64,000 nt of DNA from Rhizobium jaguaris (GTDB lineage Bacteria > Pseudomonadota > Alphaproteobacteria > Rhizobiales > Rhizobiaceae): contig NZ_CP032694.1 in NCBI RefSeq assembly GCF_003627755.1, positions 2,905,501 to 2,969,500 of the forward strand, given 5' to 3'. A program made the position numbers and the translations under genes. Positions 45,638 to 55,418 of this stretch are shown piece after piece (position 1 is the first letter of the stretch; each line of letters opens with the position of its first letter). The notes beneath the pieces are model-generated. The model did not search any database, had not been told where the DNA came from, and saw nothing but the letters and a program-made list of their open reading frames with translations.

Positions 45638-46699
45638 TCAAGCAGTCGCTTTCGCCTCTCCGCTTTGTTCAGTCAATGCCTTTCTGACAAGCGGCGCGAC
45701 TTTCGTGCCGTAAAGCTCGATGCCGCGCATGATCTGCTCGTGCGGCATCGTGCCGATCGCCATCTGTAGCAGGAAGCGATCGTTCTTGAACAGCTTGTGA
45801 TGAGCGACGATCTTCTCCGCCACGACGTCGGGATCGCCGACGAAAAGTGCCCCGTGAGGTCCGCGCGATTGGTCGAAATGTACCCGGTTCGTCGGTCCCC
45901 AGCCGCGCTCGCGGCCGATGCGGTTCATCACCTCGGCCTGAGGGCCATAGAACTGATCGGCGGCAGCCTCGGTCGTATCGGCGACGAAGCCGTGGACATT
46001 GATGCTGGTTTTCAGCTTGGCCTGATCTTGATCAGCGCGGCGGGCGGCCTCGCGGTAGAGATCGATGAGCGGCGCAAACCGGCGCGGCTCGCCGCCGATG
46101 ATGGCGAGCGCCATCGGCAAACCAAGAGCGCCGGCGCGCGCGACCGACTGCGGCGTGCCGCCGACTGCGACCCAAATCGGCAATGGATCCTGGAGCGGGC
46201 GTGGATAAACCCCTCGCCCGTGGATCGGCGCGCGGAGTTCGCCCTTCCAATTCACCTGCTCGCTCTCGCGGATCGCCAACAGAAGGTCGAGCTTTTCCTC
46301 GAATAGCTGGTCGTAATCTTCGAGATTGTAGCCGAAGAGCGGGAAGGACTCGATGAACGAGCCTCGTCCCGCCATGATCTCGGCACGGCCGTTGGAAATA
46401 AGGTCGAGCGTCGAGAACTGCTGAAACACGCGCACTGGATCGTCCGAGCTCAGTACCGTCACGGCACTGGTCAAGCGGATATTCTTTGTCTTTGCCGCAG
46501 CTGCCGCGAGGGCGACGGCTGGTGCCGATGCGGCATAATCCGGCCGATGATGCTCGCCGAGCCCGAAGACATCGAGACCGACTTGATCGGCCAACTCGAT
46601 TTCCTCGATCAAATTTTTCAGGCGACGCGCTGCCTCCGCACCCTTGCTGAGAGCGGGATTGGGATCGACGTCAGCGAAGGTATAGAGACCAAGTTCCAT
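45638..46699 (-). CDS. LLM-class flavin-dependent oxidoreductase
   Basis: A 353-residue luciferase-like monooxygenase: [15 protein letters not shown] at the start, [24 protein letters not shown] with the family His pair, and [38 protein letters not shown] in the middle. Substrate is unknown. Single-gene unit; no reductase partner gene is adjacent. Confidence 0.9.
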   Translation of the reverse strand: MELGLYTFADVDPNPALSKGAEAARRLKNLIEEIELADQVGLDVFGLGEHHRPDYAASAPAVALAAAAAKTKNIRLTSAVTVLSSDDPVRVFQQFSTLDLISNGRAEIMAGRGSFIESFPLFGYNLEDYDQLFEEKLDLLLAIRESEQVNWKGELRAPIHGRGVYPRPLQDPLPIWVAVGGTPQSVARAGALGLPMALAIIGGEPRRFAPLIDLYREAARRADQDQAKLKTSINVHGFVADTTEAAADQFYGPQAEVMNRIGRERGWGPTNRVHFDQSRGPHGALFVGDPDVVAEKIVAHHKLFKNDRFLLQMAIGTMPHEQIMRGIELYGTKVAPLVRKALTEQSGEAKATA

Positions 46700-46803
46700 G
46701 ATAAAAATCCCATCTGTCGTTGATGGACGAAATAGGAAGACGAGGCTGATACCGCAAATATGAATTGTCGAACGGTTTGTTCGAGAATGTAGATAAGTAA
46801 GAA

Positions 46804-47226
46804 CTAAGAACCCTCAGTCCACGGATTGATGAGATTGATATCCAGTCCCTGAAAATCGCGGACATTACGGGTGACGAGCGTAAAACGGTGAACAGCGGCC
46901 GTCGATCCGATAAATGCGTCGCGCCAAGGCCTGGGATTGGGGACGAAAGTAGCCGCACAATGCATGGCCACGGCCTCGTCGATTGACAATATGCGCCCGC
47001 GCAGAGCGGCTTTTATCTTATCGGACCAATCTCGCAGAATTCGAGCCTGCAAGGGATCTCGCCGCTCAAGCAGCAATATCCCGTTTTCAATTTCAAAAAG
47101 CGTGATGACAGACGCATAAAGAATATCCACCGCGATGGTATCGAACCACCGGGCAAAAACCGGGTCGGCTTTTCCATTGCTGAGCTTTCTGAGCTCGGAA
47201 ATAACATTCGTGTCCAACAGATACAT
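46804..47226 (-). CDS. PIN-domain toxin, VapC-like
   Basis: A 140-residue PIN ribonuclease with acidic residues in the usual places: [14 protein letters not shown] (Asp5), TLFEIENGI (Glu), and [15 protein letters not shown] with a further Asp. Such toxins cut tRNA or rRNA when free of antitoxin. The start overlaps the antitoxin stop by one base (TAATG), so translation is coupled. Confidence 0.9.
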   Translation of the reverse strand: MYLLDTNVISELRKLSNGKADPVFARWFDTIAVDILYASVITLFEIENGILLLERRDPLQARILRDWSDKIKAALRGRILSIDEAVAMHCAATFVPNPRPWRDAFIGSTAAVHRFTLVTRNVRDFQGLDINLINPWTEGS

Positions 47227-47480
47227 TATGAGAAATCAGCCGGCTTGAAACCGAAATCGCCGTCCAGCTTTGGTATTTCCAAATCGATCTCGTCTGCCCC
47301 GGGAGAATAAAAAGCCTCAGCGACTGTCGGTCCCTTCTTCGCCAATTTCAAATACTCATCCATGCTGAGCAGGACGTGCGAGGGCTTGCCGCGATCCGTG
47401 ATAAAAACCGGGCCTTCCGAAGCAGCACGCTTGGCGCCGCTTGTATCCTGATTGAACTCTCGGCTGCTCATGATCGTCAT
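47226..47480 (-). CDS. Phd/YefM-type antitoxin
   Basis: The 84-residue protein has the Phd/YefM DNA-binding start (MSSREFNQDTSGAKRAASEGPVFITDRGKPSHVLLSMDEYLKL in part) and a C-terminal toxin-binding tail. It precedes the VapC-like toxin. GGAG sits 8 bases before its ATG, and an inverted repeat just upstream is a likely self-regulatory site. Confidence 0.9.
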   Translation of the reverse strand: MTIMSSREFNQDTSGAKRAASEGPVFITDRGKPSHVLLSMDEYLKLAKKGPTVAEAFYSPGADEIDLEIPKLDGDFGFKPADFS

Positions 47481-47495
47481 CGCGAGAACTCCATT

Positions 47496-47513
47496 TGTAG
47501 AGAAGTTACTACA
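47496..47513 (-). promoter_or_regulatory. Candidate operator of the toxin-antitoxin operon
   Basis: TGTAG and CTACA form an inverted repeat with 8 bases between, lying 16 bases upstream of the antitoxin start. Phd-type antitoxins bind such palindromes to repress their operon. Confidence 0.5.
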
Positions 47514-47598
47514 TATACAAAAATAAGCAATTCGAATCCGAAATCAACAGCTTGCCCGCCACTTCGGAATCGACCTCAGAAGCATTTGATGTTGGACA

Positions 47599-48111
47599 TC
47601 AAAGGCGTTGATCATCCGTCAGCAGCGCCCAGCGTTCATGATCGCACCAGACGCCGCCAATTCTCAGATATTTGGGCGAGAAGCCTTCCTTGCGGAAACC
47701 GAGCCTTTGCACCAAAGCGATCGAAGCATGGTTCGCGGGCTGGATATTGGCCTCAAGCCGATGCAGGCCGATGTCGTCGAAACCATGGGCGATGGCCAGA
47801 CGCAACGCCTCGGTCATGAATCCCTGACCGGCAAAGGCCACCATGCCGTGATAGCCGAGAAATGCGCTGCGGAAACCGCCCCACACCATCTGGCTGATGT
47901 TGACCACCCCGACAATGCCGCCCGAACCAGTGTCGCGCGCGACCAGACCGACATTGGATCCCGTCACGGTCTGGCCGAACCAAACATCGAAGCCATCCCG
48001 ATCCACGAATGGATAAGCCCATGGCGCATGGTAAGCGCGGCTCGCAACATTCGCCGCGATCAATTCGCCGGCGTCCGATTGCCTGACCGGTGCAATAGTG
48101 ACTTGCGGCAT
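47599..48111 (-). CDS. GNAT-family N-acetyltransferase (RimJ-like)
   Basis: A 170-residue acetyltransferase of the RimJ/RimL type: GIVGVVNISQMVWGGFRSAFLGYHGMVAFAGQGFMTEALRLAIAHGFDDIGLHRLEANIQPAN in parts shows the acetyl-CoA-binding region and the characteristic HRLEA...N stretch, followed by LVQRLGFRKEG. Substrate unknown: a ribosomal protein N-terminus or an amino compound. Confidence 0.9.
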   Translation of the reverse strand: MPQVTIAPVRQSDAGELIAANVASRAYHAPWAYPFVDRDGFDVWFGQTVTGSNVGLVARDTGSGGIVGVVNISQMVWGGFRSAFLGYHGMVAFAGQGFMTEALRLAIAHGFDDIGLHRLEANIQPANHASIALVQRLGFRKEGFSPKYLRIGGVWCDHERWALLTDDQRL

Positions 48112-48164
48112 GGCTCACTCCACGAACAGATGAGAGAGTGAGCCATATCAAATCGAAACCAAAA

Positions 48165-48587
48165 TCAACAGCTTCCGCGCATGAATGGAATCATTCTGCG
48201 AACCCCTTCATAGCGTAGATAAAGTCCACCCCAGGCGATGACGCCGAGATAGAGACCGAACAGCAAATGCGAGAACATCGGGCTGCCTACCCGCAGATGT
48301 GTCGCCATCGCTCCGCCGAGCAGACCGGTGAGGAGGATCGCACCGAGAACCGATGTCTGCGGAATGGCGTAGAGAACGGCACAGCCAAGCGTGATGACGC
48401 CCAACAGCCGCGCCAAAGCCGGATCGCCGGAATAGCCGAGCACCGCCATTGTCTCCGTAACCACAGGCAGAGGAACGAGCTTGATCACGCCGTCGAAAAC
48501 AAGAAAGGCGACAATCAAGCCGCTGAGGATTGTGCCGGCCACGCGCTGCACCCGCGAGCTGGATGGTGATTCTGTTAGATAAGACAT
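48165..48587 (-). CDS. DoxX-family membrane protein
   Basis: A 140-residue protein with four membrane segments and the DoxX-like stretch SGLIVAFLVFDGVIKLVP near the start and LARLLGVITLGCAVLYAIPQTSVLGAILLTGLLGGAMATHLR in the middle, in part. Function unknown. Next gene upstream on this strand is the ECF sigma factor, about 110 bases away. Confidence 0.8.
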   Translation of the reverse strand: MSYLTESPSSSRVQRVAGTILSGLIVAFLVFDGVIKLVPLPVVTETMAVLGYSGDPALARLLGVITLGCAVLYAIPQTSVLGAILLTGLLGGAMATHLRVGSPMFSHLLFGLYLGVIAWGGLYLRYEGVRRMIPFMRGSC

Positions 48588-48699
48588 TGCGGCATCCCCC
48601 GGAATTGAATCGGAAAATCAGATCTTCAGCGCCAGCGCGCCTGCGTCTCAAGGACGCCGACTGCAGCCCCTTTCCGACATGGAAGGACGGATTTTTCGA

Positions 48700-49956
48700 T
48701 TATTTTGCGATTGCCGGAGCTGTGACGCTGAGCCGGTCGAGCTGATGACGGATATGAGCAGCTTCGGCGGGCGAATGGGCAAGCGCGATTGCGCGGTCGA
48801 AGGCTATGTGCGCCTCGTGCGACCGGCCCAACTGCGCAAGCAGACCGCCTCGAAGCCCATGAAAGTAAAAATAGCCATCGAGTTTATCCGCCAGCGACTC
48901 GACCAAGGCCAGCGCCTCCTCCGGTCCCTTGAGCTTGGCAACAGCGACCGCGCGGTTCAGCGTGACAACGGGGGATGGATGCAGCCGCTCCAGCGTCTGA
49001 TAGAGCAGATCGATCTCCGACCAATCGGTATCCTGGGCCCGCTTGGCCCTGGAATGCAGCGCCGCGATCGCAGCCTGAAGCTGATAAGGCCCGGGGCGGC
49101 GATGGCGGATTGCCTTGTCGAGCAGAGCGAGCGCCTCGTCGATCAATGTGCGGCACCAGAGCGACCGGTCCTGATCCTCCAGCAAGATGATCTGGCCGTC
49201 CGCATCGAAGCGGGCCATATTTCGCGATTGCTGCAGCAGCATCAGCGCCAGCAGACCCATGATTTCCGGCTCCGCCGGAAAGAGGCGCAGCAGCAGCCGA
49301 CCGAGTCTGATCGCCTCATCGGCAAAGGCAGACGCCTCGCGGCCCGGCCCGCCGGCGGAATAGCCCTCGTTGTAGATGAGATAGATCATGGCGCTGACGA
49401 GCGCCATACGTTCGGTCCGTTCGACGGCGCCCGGCGTCTCGAAAGGCACGCCGGCCGCGGCAACACGCGCCTTGGCGCGGGTGATGCGCTGCTCCATCGC
49501 GCTTTCGCTGACGAGGAACGCACGAGCGATCTGCGTCACCGACAGGCCCGAGACGACACGCAGAGCCAGCGCAATCTGCTGTGTCGCCGGCAGGTCGGGA
49601 TGACAGCAAATGAACAGCAACCGCAGAATATCGTCACGATAATTGGAACCGTCGAGCCGCTCGGCAAGATCGCTTTCGGCGTCGCCGGTGTCCGAGATCA
49701 CCTCCTCGTCCGGCAAGCCTTGCGTTTTCGACTGTTTGCGCACCGCGTCGATACCGCTGTTGCGGCCGACAAAGATCAGCCAGGCGACGGGATCGCGCGG
49801 CGGCCCCTTGTCTGGCCATGTCTTCAACGCCCTGAGGCAAGCCTCCTGGAATGCCTCTTCGGCGATATCAAGGTTGCGGAAATACCGCAGCAGCGCACCG
49901 AGCACCTGCGGCCGGGCATTGGTGAACGCGATATCGATCCAGGCAAGATCGGTCAT
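48700..49956 (-). CDS. ECF sigma factor with C-terminal helical (TPR-like) extension
   Basis: The 418-residue protein has sigma-2 (NLDIAEEAFQEACLRALKTWPDKG) and sigma-4 (QQIALALRVVSGLSVTQIARAFLVSESAMEQRITRAKARV) regions in the first 190 residues. A long helical C-terminus follows that contains MIYLIYNEGYSA and VVTLNRAVAVAKLKGPEEALALVES. This is the DUF6596-type ECF group (often called ECF42), which has no anti-sigma gene and is encoded with a YCII-family protein. The gene overlaps that partner by 4 bases. The C-terminal domain is thought to control activity. Confidence 0.92.
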   Translation of the reverse strand: MTDLAWIDIAFTNARPQVLGALLRYFRNLDIAEEAFQEACLRALKTWPDKGPPRDPVAWLIFVGRNSGIDAVRKQSKTQGLPDEEVISDTGDAESDLAERLDGSNYRDDILRLLFICCHPDLPATQQIALALRVVSGLSVTQIARAFLVSESAMEQRITRAKARVAAAGVPFETPGAVERTERMALVSAMIYLIYNEGYSAGGPGREASAFADEAIRLGRLLLRLFPAEPEIMGLLALMLLQQSRNMARFDADGQIILLEDQDRSLWCRTLIDEALALLDKAIRHRRPGPYQLQAAIAALHSRAKRAQDTDWSEIDLLYQTLERLHPSPVVTLNRAVAVAKLKGPEEALALVESLADKLDGYFYFHGLRGGLLAQLGRSHEAHIAFDRAIALAHSPAEAAHIRHQLDRLSVTAPAIAK

Positions 49957-50327
49957 GTTGCCATCGTCCCCGGTCTAAACGCATGAAGCGGGCGAATTTC
50001 ATAGGAGCCGGCACCGGGATTGGCGATGGCCAGTTTCTTTGAGAATTCAATTGCTTCGTCGAGTGTCTCGAAGTCGATGACATAGAATCCGAGCAATTGC
50101 TCCTTCGTCTCCGCGAAGGGTCCATCGATGACGAGCGGCTCGTTCTTGCCCTTGCGCAACGTCGTTGCCGCCGTCGTCGGCATCAGCCGAGCGACCGGGC
50201 CGAGCTTGCCGGCCTCACGGAGCGGCGCCTGCACCGCGATCAACCGGTCCATCGTCGCCTGCTCCTCTTCCTTGGACCAGGAAAACACGGTGTCTTCGTC
50301 GTTGTAGCATAGGATTGCATAGAGCAT
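49953..50327 (-). CDS. YCII/DGPF-family protein
   Basis: A 124-residue YCII-related protein with MLYAILCYNDEDTVFSWSKEEE at the start and VIDGPFAETKEQLLGFYVIDFETLDEAIEFSKK, the usual DGPF motif. Such proteins pair with ECF42 sigma factors. Its ATG at 50327 has AAGGA upstream, and the stop overlaps the sigma factor's start, so the two are coupled. Biochemical role is not known to me. Confidence 0.92.
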   Translation of the reverse strand: MLYAILCYNDEDTVFSWSKEEEQATMDRLIAVQAPLREAGKLGPVARLMPTTAATTLRKGKNEPLVIDGPFAETKEQLLGFYVIDFETLDEAIEFSKKLAIANPGAGSYEIRPLHAFRPGTMAT

Positions 50328-50407
50328 GAGAATGTCCTTCTCTTGTATTGACGAGGAAATATCGCCTGCGCCGACAGGCCGCGTCAAAAAATTATCGATG
50401 CTGGAGG

Positions 50408-51352
50408 CTATGCACCGCCGCGCTGGACCATCAGCGTCCCCGCTTTCGCATCCAGGACAGCGACTGCGCCGATCGGCACGCTCAACGGGCTATGCCCATG
50501 GCCCAACGGTAAGCCGCCGAGGACCGGAACATCGAGCGCATCGAGGTGTTCGCGCAGGATATCGATGACCGAGAAACGGCGATCGAATTCAAAGCGCGTG
50601 AACTGGCCGACCGCAACGCCAGCTAGACCATCCAAATGCCCCGCCTTGCGTAACATCGTCAATTGCCGGTCCACCTGCCCGCGATACATGTTGACGGCCT
50701 CAAGCAACAGGATGGCACCGCGCAAATCCGGCAGGGCCCAGCCGGCCGCCGTAGCAACCATATCGAGATTGCCGCCGATCAATCGCCCGGTGACCGCTCC
50801 CGCAGTCGTCAGGGTGGATGTCGGTTCCTCCGGGCGCGAGCGGATGACGATATCCTCCGAACTCATCAGCGCCCCGCGAAGGGAGCCGCTGGTCTCCGTG
50901 CTGACAGTCTGTTCGCCCTCGCTGACGAAAAGCGCGCCGTGGATACTGACCTGTCGGCAATGCTTCCACAGGCTGAAATGCAGCACGGAAATATCGCTGA
51001 AACCGACGACAAACTTCGGATCGCGCTGCGCAGCCAGGAAATCCAGCCGGTCGGCGATACGGTAGGACCCCTTGCCGCCCCGCGTAGCAAAGATCGCCCG
51101 AATCTCGGGATCACGAAGCGCGGCGTTGAAATCTGCCAATCGCTCCTCATCCGTCCCTGCAAGATAGTCGTGCCTGCAAAAAGCATGCTCACCGAAATCG
51201 ACGTTGAGCCCCCAGCTCTTCAAAATCTCGACTTGCCTCAAAACGAGGTCCTGGTCGGGCGGACTTGCGGGCGAAACAAAACGGATTTTGTCGCCGGGCC
51301 GGAGCGGCGGCGGCAGAACGCAATCGGCTTCGGTTCGATCAAATGATTCCAT
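50408..51352 (-). CDS. LD-carboxypeptidase (peptidase S66)
   Basis: This 314-residue S66 peptidase has the nucleophile-region motif FVVGFSDISVLHF (Ser near residue 119) and the oxyanion and His region LGGLPLGHGHSPLSVPIG near residue 280. LD-carboxypeptidases trim the terminal D-alanine of muropeptide tetrapeptides in the cytoplasm; the microcin-immunity MccF branch is the other possibility. It has no signal peptide. Single gene. Confidence 0.9.
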   Translation of the reverse strand: MESFDRTEADCVLPPPLRPGDKIRFVSPASPPDQDLVLRQVEILKSWGLNVDFGEHAFCRHDYLAGTDEERLADFNAALRDPEIRAIFATRGGKGSYRIADRLDFLAAQRDPKFVVGFSDISVLHFSLWKHCRQVSIHGALFVSEGEQTVSTETSGSLRGALMSSEDIVIRSRPEEPTSTLTTAGAVTGRLIGGNLDMVATAAGWALPDLRGAILLLEAVNMYRGQVDRQLTMLRKAGHLDGLAGVAVGQFTRFEFDRRFSVIDILREHLDALDVPVLGGLPLGHGHSPLSVPIGAVAVLDAKAGTLMVQRGGA

Positions 51353-51403
51353 GCCCGAATTTTGGCATGGAACGACGACGGGCGTTAGTCCCCGGTCGCA
51401 CGC

Positions 51404-51811
51404 CTATGCAACCGCCTCGACTGTGACTGGAACTCCCCTCCTCAACGAATTGTGGACCATACATCGCGCCTTGGCCTCAGCAATCACGGGCTGCGGGTCG
51501 GAACCGTCTGATGTCTCGCATGACACCGTCACCGTCGCAGCTTTGGTAAAAGACAGATCGCTTTCCAATTCAACACGCACGGAGATCGAGATTTTTGTCA
51601 ACTCGACACCCATCTCGGCTGCAACAAAATGCAGGTCGTTACAGAAACATCCGCCGATCGCCAATCCCAGCAGTTGCGCGCCATTGAAACCGAGCCCCTG
51701 CCCGCCGGCCCGGCCCTGCGGACGATCGACGACGATAGTGTGACCGCCGGCCCAGCCCAACGCCGCCCGCGTGCCTTCGACGTTGCGCAATTCAACCGTT
51801 ACGGACACCAT
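51404..51811 (-). CDS. OsmC-family peroxiredoxin-like protein
   Basis: The 135-residue protein has the two family cysteines (LAIGGCFCNDLH and ARCMVHNSL) and the typical helix. OsmC/Ohr proteins reduce organic peroxides. This member matches the shorter OsmC-like group better than Ohr itself, and the ohrR gene at 36 kb is far away. Single gene. Confidence 0.85.
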   Translation of the reverse strand: MVSVTVELRNVEGTRAALGWAGGHTIVVDRPQGRAGGQGLGFNGAQLLGLAIGGCFCNDLHFVAAEMGVELTKISISVRVELESDLSFTKAATVTVSCETSDGSDPQPVIAEAKARCMVHNSLRRGVPVTVEAVA

Positions 51812-51853
51812 GGCCGATCTCCTCGTTCGGCGGGAAGGCGAATGATTACGTGA

Positions 51854-52663
51854 TCAACGCAGCGACGGAGCCAAGAGGCCAGCCCCTTTTGTGGTCGCCC
51901 CCGCAGCCTTTTCAGGGGTTGGCGACTCCTGCCGAGCCGGCGCCTTGCCGTCCCACAGTGGCAGTCCGAGGGATTCCGATACGGTGGGATCGGCCGTAAA
52001 GACCGGATGACCGCGCTCCATCAGCCGCAGTAGAATTTCCCTGTCTCTTTGAATATGCAGCCGAGCCAGATTTACCTGATTGTAGATGTGTCCACCGGAA
52101 TCCGGGTTGATGCCGGTAATAATCACCGCGGTGGCGCCGTTATAGAGCGCGAAGAGCACGGCATTGATGCCGTTCGAGCATTTGTCGCCCGCACCCAGTT
52201 CGCTGCATTTTACACCGCCAACCCGGTCGAGAAGTGCCATGCGCTTATAGCGATCGACAATTTCAAGATCGTCGTATCGATAGTTGAAGGCTCTCAGCCC
52301 ATTCTCCAGCCGCTCGCGGCCCTTTCGCCAGAGCAGAACGTAGAGCTTCTTCGTTCGCTCGCCATTGAGAACGCGGCGCACTTCGACGGCGTTCGTATTC
52401 GTTCCCTCGATCTGGTTGAATTGAACGAACGTGACATCCGGCTGTTCGATGCCCCATGCCTTCGTCACGACCTGAGAGCCGTTGATCGTGATGACCTTGA
52501 ATGTCCCGTCAAAACCAGCGGGTTTGTGCGACGCCGGCGCCGAGCCGACCACGAGAACGGGGCCGGAAAACCTCTCGGCGAGCGTGGGGGGCGTCGGCCG
52601 GGAAAGCCAATACTTTACGCTTCGATAGATGTGTCTTTTAACATCCGTAAATGTAGCAGCCAT
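51854..52663 (-). CDS. Protein of unknown function, Rossmann/glycosyltransferase-like
   Basis: I do not recognise this 269-residue protein with confidence. A glycine-rich turn near residue 37 (SGPVLVVGSAPASHKP) and VITINGSQVVTKAWGIEQPDVTFVQFN resemble the nucleotide-sugar region seen in some sialyltransferase-like or DUF115-like proteins. The C-terminus is alanine- and proline-rich. There is no signal peptide. The ATG at 52663 has AAGGCGAG upstream; the frame also opens from 52702. A glycan-related job is only a guess. Confidence 0.55.
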   Translation of the reverse strand: MAATFTDVKRHIYRSVKYWLSRPTPPTLAERFSGPVLVVGSAPASHKPAGFDGTFKVITINGSQVVTKAWGIEQPDVTFVQFNQIEGTNTNAVEVRRVLNGERTKKLYVLLWRKGRERLENGLRAFNYRYDDLEIVDRYKRMALLDRVGGVKCSELGAGDKCSNGINAVLFALYNGATAVIITGINPDSGGHIYNQVNLARLHIQRDREILLRLMERGHPVFTADPTVSESLGLPLWDGKAPARQESPTPEKAAGATTKGAGLLAPSLR

Positions 52664-52831
52664 GTCTCGCCTTGGATTTCTTGAAGGCGTCCACCCGAAC
52701 ATAGTTGAGCCGACAACAACTGATTCAACGATATCGGTCGTTGAATCGCGCCTCAGCTTACTATCGCTGCTTGGTGCTATTTTAGGAAAATAAAGAAATT
52801 TTACACACTCTAATCTTAGGTGAGCTGCATA

Positions 52832-54337
52832 TTATCCCGCATGCTCTGTGCTTAGCGTCCGCCTTACCGCGTCGCGCCATCCCTTCAGCTTCACCGTTCG
52901 CGTCTTCTCGTCCATGTCCGGCTCGAAGCGTCGGTCACGTGCCCAGGCCTTGGCAAAACTCTTGCGGTCCGGCCAGACCCCGGCGCGGCTGCCGGCAAGC
53001 CAGGCGGCGCCGAGCGCGGTGGTTTCCAGGATGAAGGGACGGTCGACCGGCGCGTCGAGCAGATCGGCGAGCCGCTGCATCGTCCAGTCGGAAGCGACCA
53101 TGCCGCCATCGACGCGCAGCACTGTCTCCCGGCCGCTGCCATTCTTCCAATCCTTGTGCATGGCATCCAGCAGGTCGCGCGACTGATAGCAGACCGCCTC
53201 CAGCGCGGCGCGGACGATTTCCGCGGGGCCGGTATTGCGCGTCAGCCCGAAAATCGCGCCGCGCGCATCCGGATCCCAATGCGGTGCGCCGAGGCCGGTG
53301 AAGGCCGGCACGAGATAGATCTCCTGCATCGGATCGGCCTTTTCCGCCATCCCGTCGGAATCGGCGGCGCGCTTGATCGCCTTCAGCCCGTCGCGCAGCC
53401 ACTGCACGGCCGCTCCGGCGATGAAGATCGAGCCTTCCAGCGCGTAGGTCGTCTCGCCATTCAGCCGGTAGGCGATGGTGGTCAGCAGGCGGTTTTTGGA
53501 GCGCACCATGTCCGTGCCGGTGTTCAGCAGTGCGAAGCAGCCAGTGCCGTAGGTGGATTTCATCATACCGCGCTCGAAGCAAGCCTGGCCGATGGTGGCC
53601 GCCTGCTGATCGCCGGCAACGCCAAGGATGGGGATTGCCGCCCCGAAGATAGACTCATCGGCAATGCCGAAATCAGCGGCGCAGTCCTTCACCTCCGGCA
53701 GCATCGCGGCGGGAACGCGCAGGATATCGAGCAGATCCTCGTCCCACGCATTGTTACCGATATTGTACATCAGCGTCCTAGAAGCGTTGGTCGCATCGGT
53801 GACGAAACTCTTGCCGCCGGTCAAACGCCAGATCAGGAAGGTGTCGACGGTGCCGAAGCAAAGCTCGCCCTTGGCGGCGCGCGCACGAGCACCCTTCACG
53901 TTGGCCAGCAGCCAGGACAACTTCGTGCCGGAGAAATAGGGATCGAGCAAAAGACCGGTATGGCGAGTGAAGAGCTTTTCCAGGTCTTGCCGCTTCAGTT
54001 TCTCGCAATAGCTCGCTGTGCGGCGGTCTTGCCAGACAATGGCATTATGGATCGGCTTGCCGGTTTTTCGATCCCACACCACGACCGTTTCGCGCTGATT
54101 GGTGATACCGAGAGCGGCGATGTCCTTCGCAGTGATGCCGGCGGCCTTGATAGCCTTATTGACGGTCGAAACGACGGAAGTCCAGATTTCCTCCGGATCA
54201 TGCTCGACCCAGCCGGGCTTCGGGTAGTGCTGCGCGAACTCCTGCTGCCCGGCGCCGGCGATTTTCATGTCACCGTCGAAAACGATCGCCCGCGTCGACG
54301 TCGTACCCTGGTCGATCGCCAAGACATAACCGCTCAT
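52832..54337 (-). CDS. glpK: Glycerol kinase
   Basis: The 501-residue FGGY-family kinase converts glycerol to glycerol-3-phosphate. The N-terminal phosphate-binding motif [16 protein letters not shown], the [13 protein letters not shown] block and the C-terminal [12 protein letters not shown] and [15 protein letters not shown] motifs are clear. The ATG at 54337 follows GGGAGGAAT. A frame extension to 54499 is shadow sequence. Single gene; glycerol uptake genes are not beside it. Confidence 0.96.
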   Translation of the reverse strand: MSGYVLAIDQGTTSTRAIVFDGDMKIAGAGQQEFAQHYPKPGWVEHDPEEIWTSVVSTVNKAIKAAGITAKDIAALGITNQRETVVVWDRKTGKPIHNAIVWQDRRTASYCEKLKRQDLEKLFTRHTGLLLDPYFSGTKLSWLLANVKGARARAAKGELCFGTVDTFLIWRLTGGKSFVTDATNASRTLMYNIGNNAWDEDLLDILRVPAAMLPEVKDCAADFGIADESIFGAAIPILGVAGDQQAATIGQACFERGMMKSTYGTGCFALLNTGTDMVRSKNRLLTTIAYRLNGETTYALEGSIFIAGAAVQWLRDGLKAIKRAADSDGMAEKADPMQEIYLVPAFTGLGAPHWDPDARGAIFGLTRNTGPAEIVRAALEAVCYQSRDLLDAMHKDWKNGSGRETVLRVDGGMVASDWTMQRLADLLDAPVDRPFILETTALGAAWLAGSRAGVWPDRKSFAKAWARDRRFEPDMDEKTRTVKLKGWRDAVRRTLSTEHAG

Positions 54338-54570
54338 GCATTCCTCCCGATTGTTCCTGTCCCAAATCAACAGATACGGCACCAAAACGAATGTGAAAAG
54401 AAAGCAAAACGAAATTTTATGCCGAAAACGCTTCATTCCTCCTCGCGAATATATGAAGCGAACTGTCGCAAAAGAGTCTTGCAGCGGTGCGATTGCCATA
54501 TCCGACGGTTTGGGACTAACCTCAAGCCGCTATTGCGCTGCAACAAGACGCGCCGTTCAAGGAGAAGATC

Positions 54571-55347
54571 ATGGCAAGAACAGTCGTTGTCACCGGTTCT
54601 ACAAGCGGTATCGGCCTCGCCATCGCGACCGCCTTCGCCGCCAAGGGTGAAAACATCGTCCTCAACGGCTTCGGCAAGCCCGAAGAGATCGACGCCATCA
54701 GGAACACGCTCGAAGCGTCTGGTGGCGGCAAGGTGATCTACCATCCAGCGGACATGACCAAGCCCGCAGAGATCGCTGACCTGATCGCGACCGCCAATTC
54801 AACCTTCGGCAGCGTCGACGTCCTCGTCAATAACGCCGGCATCCAGCATGTCGAGAAGATCGAAGACTTCCCGATCGAGAAGTGGGACCAGATCATCGCC
54901 ATCAATCTGTCCAGCTCGTTTCACACGATCCGCGCCGCTATTCCGCTGATGAAGGCGAAGAAATACGGCCGCATCATCAACATCGCCTCGGCCCACGCCC
55001 TCGTTGCCTCGCCCTTCAAATCCGCCTATGTGGCCGCAAAACATGGTATTATGGGTTTGACTAAAACGGCAGCGCTCGAGCTTGCCGAATTCGGCGTTAC
55101 CGTCAACGCTATTTGTCCCGGCTATGTCCTGACCCCTCTCGTCGAAGCGCAGATCCCGGATACGGCCAAGGCGCGCGGCATGACTGAAGAGCAAGTTAAG
55201 AACGAGGTCATCCTCAAGGCGCAGCCCACGCATGAATTCGTCAAGGCCGAGGAAATCGCAGCATTGTCGATCTATCTTGCCAGCGACGATGCACGCCAGG
55301 TCACCGGCACACACGTCTCGATTGACGGTGGCTGGACTGCGGAATAA
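54571..55347 (+). CDS. bdhA: 3-hydroxybutyrate dehydrogenase
   Basis: The 258-residue SDR enzyme oxidises 3-hydroxybutyrate from PHB to acetoacetate using NAD. It has TGSTSGIGLAIA near residue 9, NNAGIQHVEKIEDF near 90, and the catalytic YVAAKHG near 153. AAGGAG sits 6-7 bases before the ATG. Divergent from glpK, about 230 bases of intergenic DNA between. Confidence 0.95.
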   Translation: MARTVVVTGSTSGIGLAIATAFAAKGENIVLNGFGKPEEIDAIRNTLEASGGGKVIYHPADMTKPAEIADLIATANSTFGSVDVLVNNAGIQHVEKIEDFPIEKWDQIIAINLSSSFHTIRAAIPLMKAKKYGRIINIASAHALVASPFKSAYVAAKHGIMGLTKTAALELAEFGVTVNAICPGYVLTPLVEAQIPDTAKARGMTEEQVKNEVILKAQPTHEFVKAEEIAALSIYLASDDARQVTGTHVSIDGGWTAE

Positions 55348-55418
55348 CCATAGACGGTTAGGGCCGGATTCGTGTGAGCATGACCGGCCCCGACCAACAG
55401 ATGATAAACGGGAACGAC

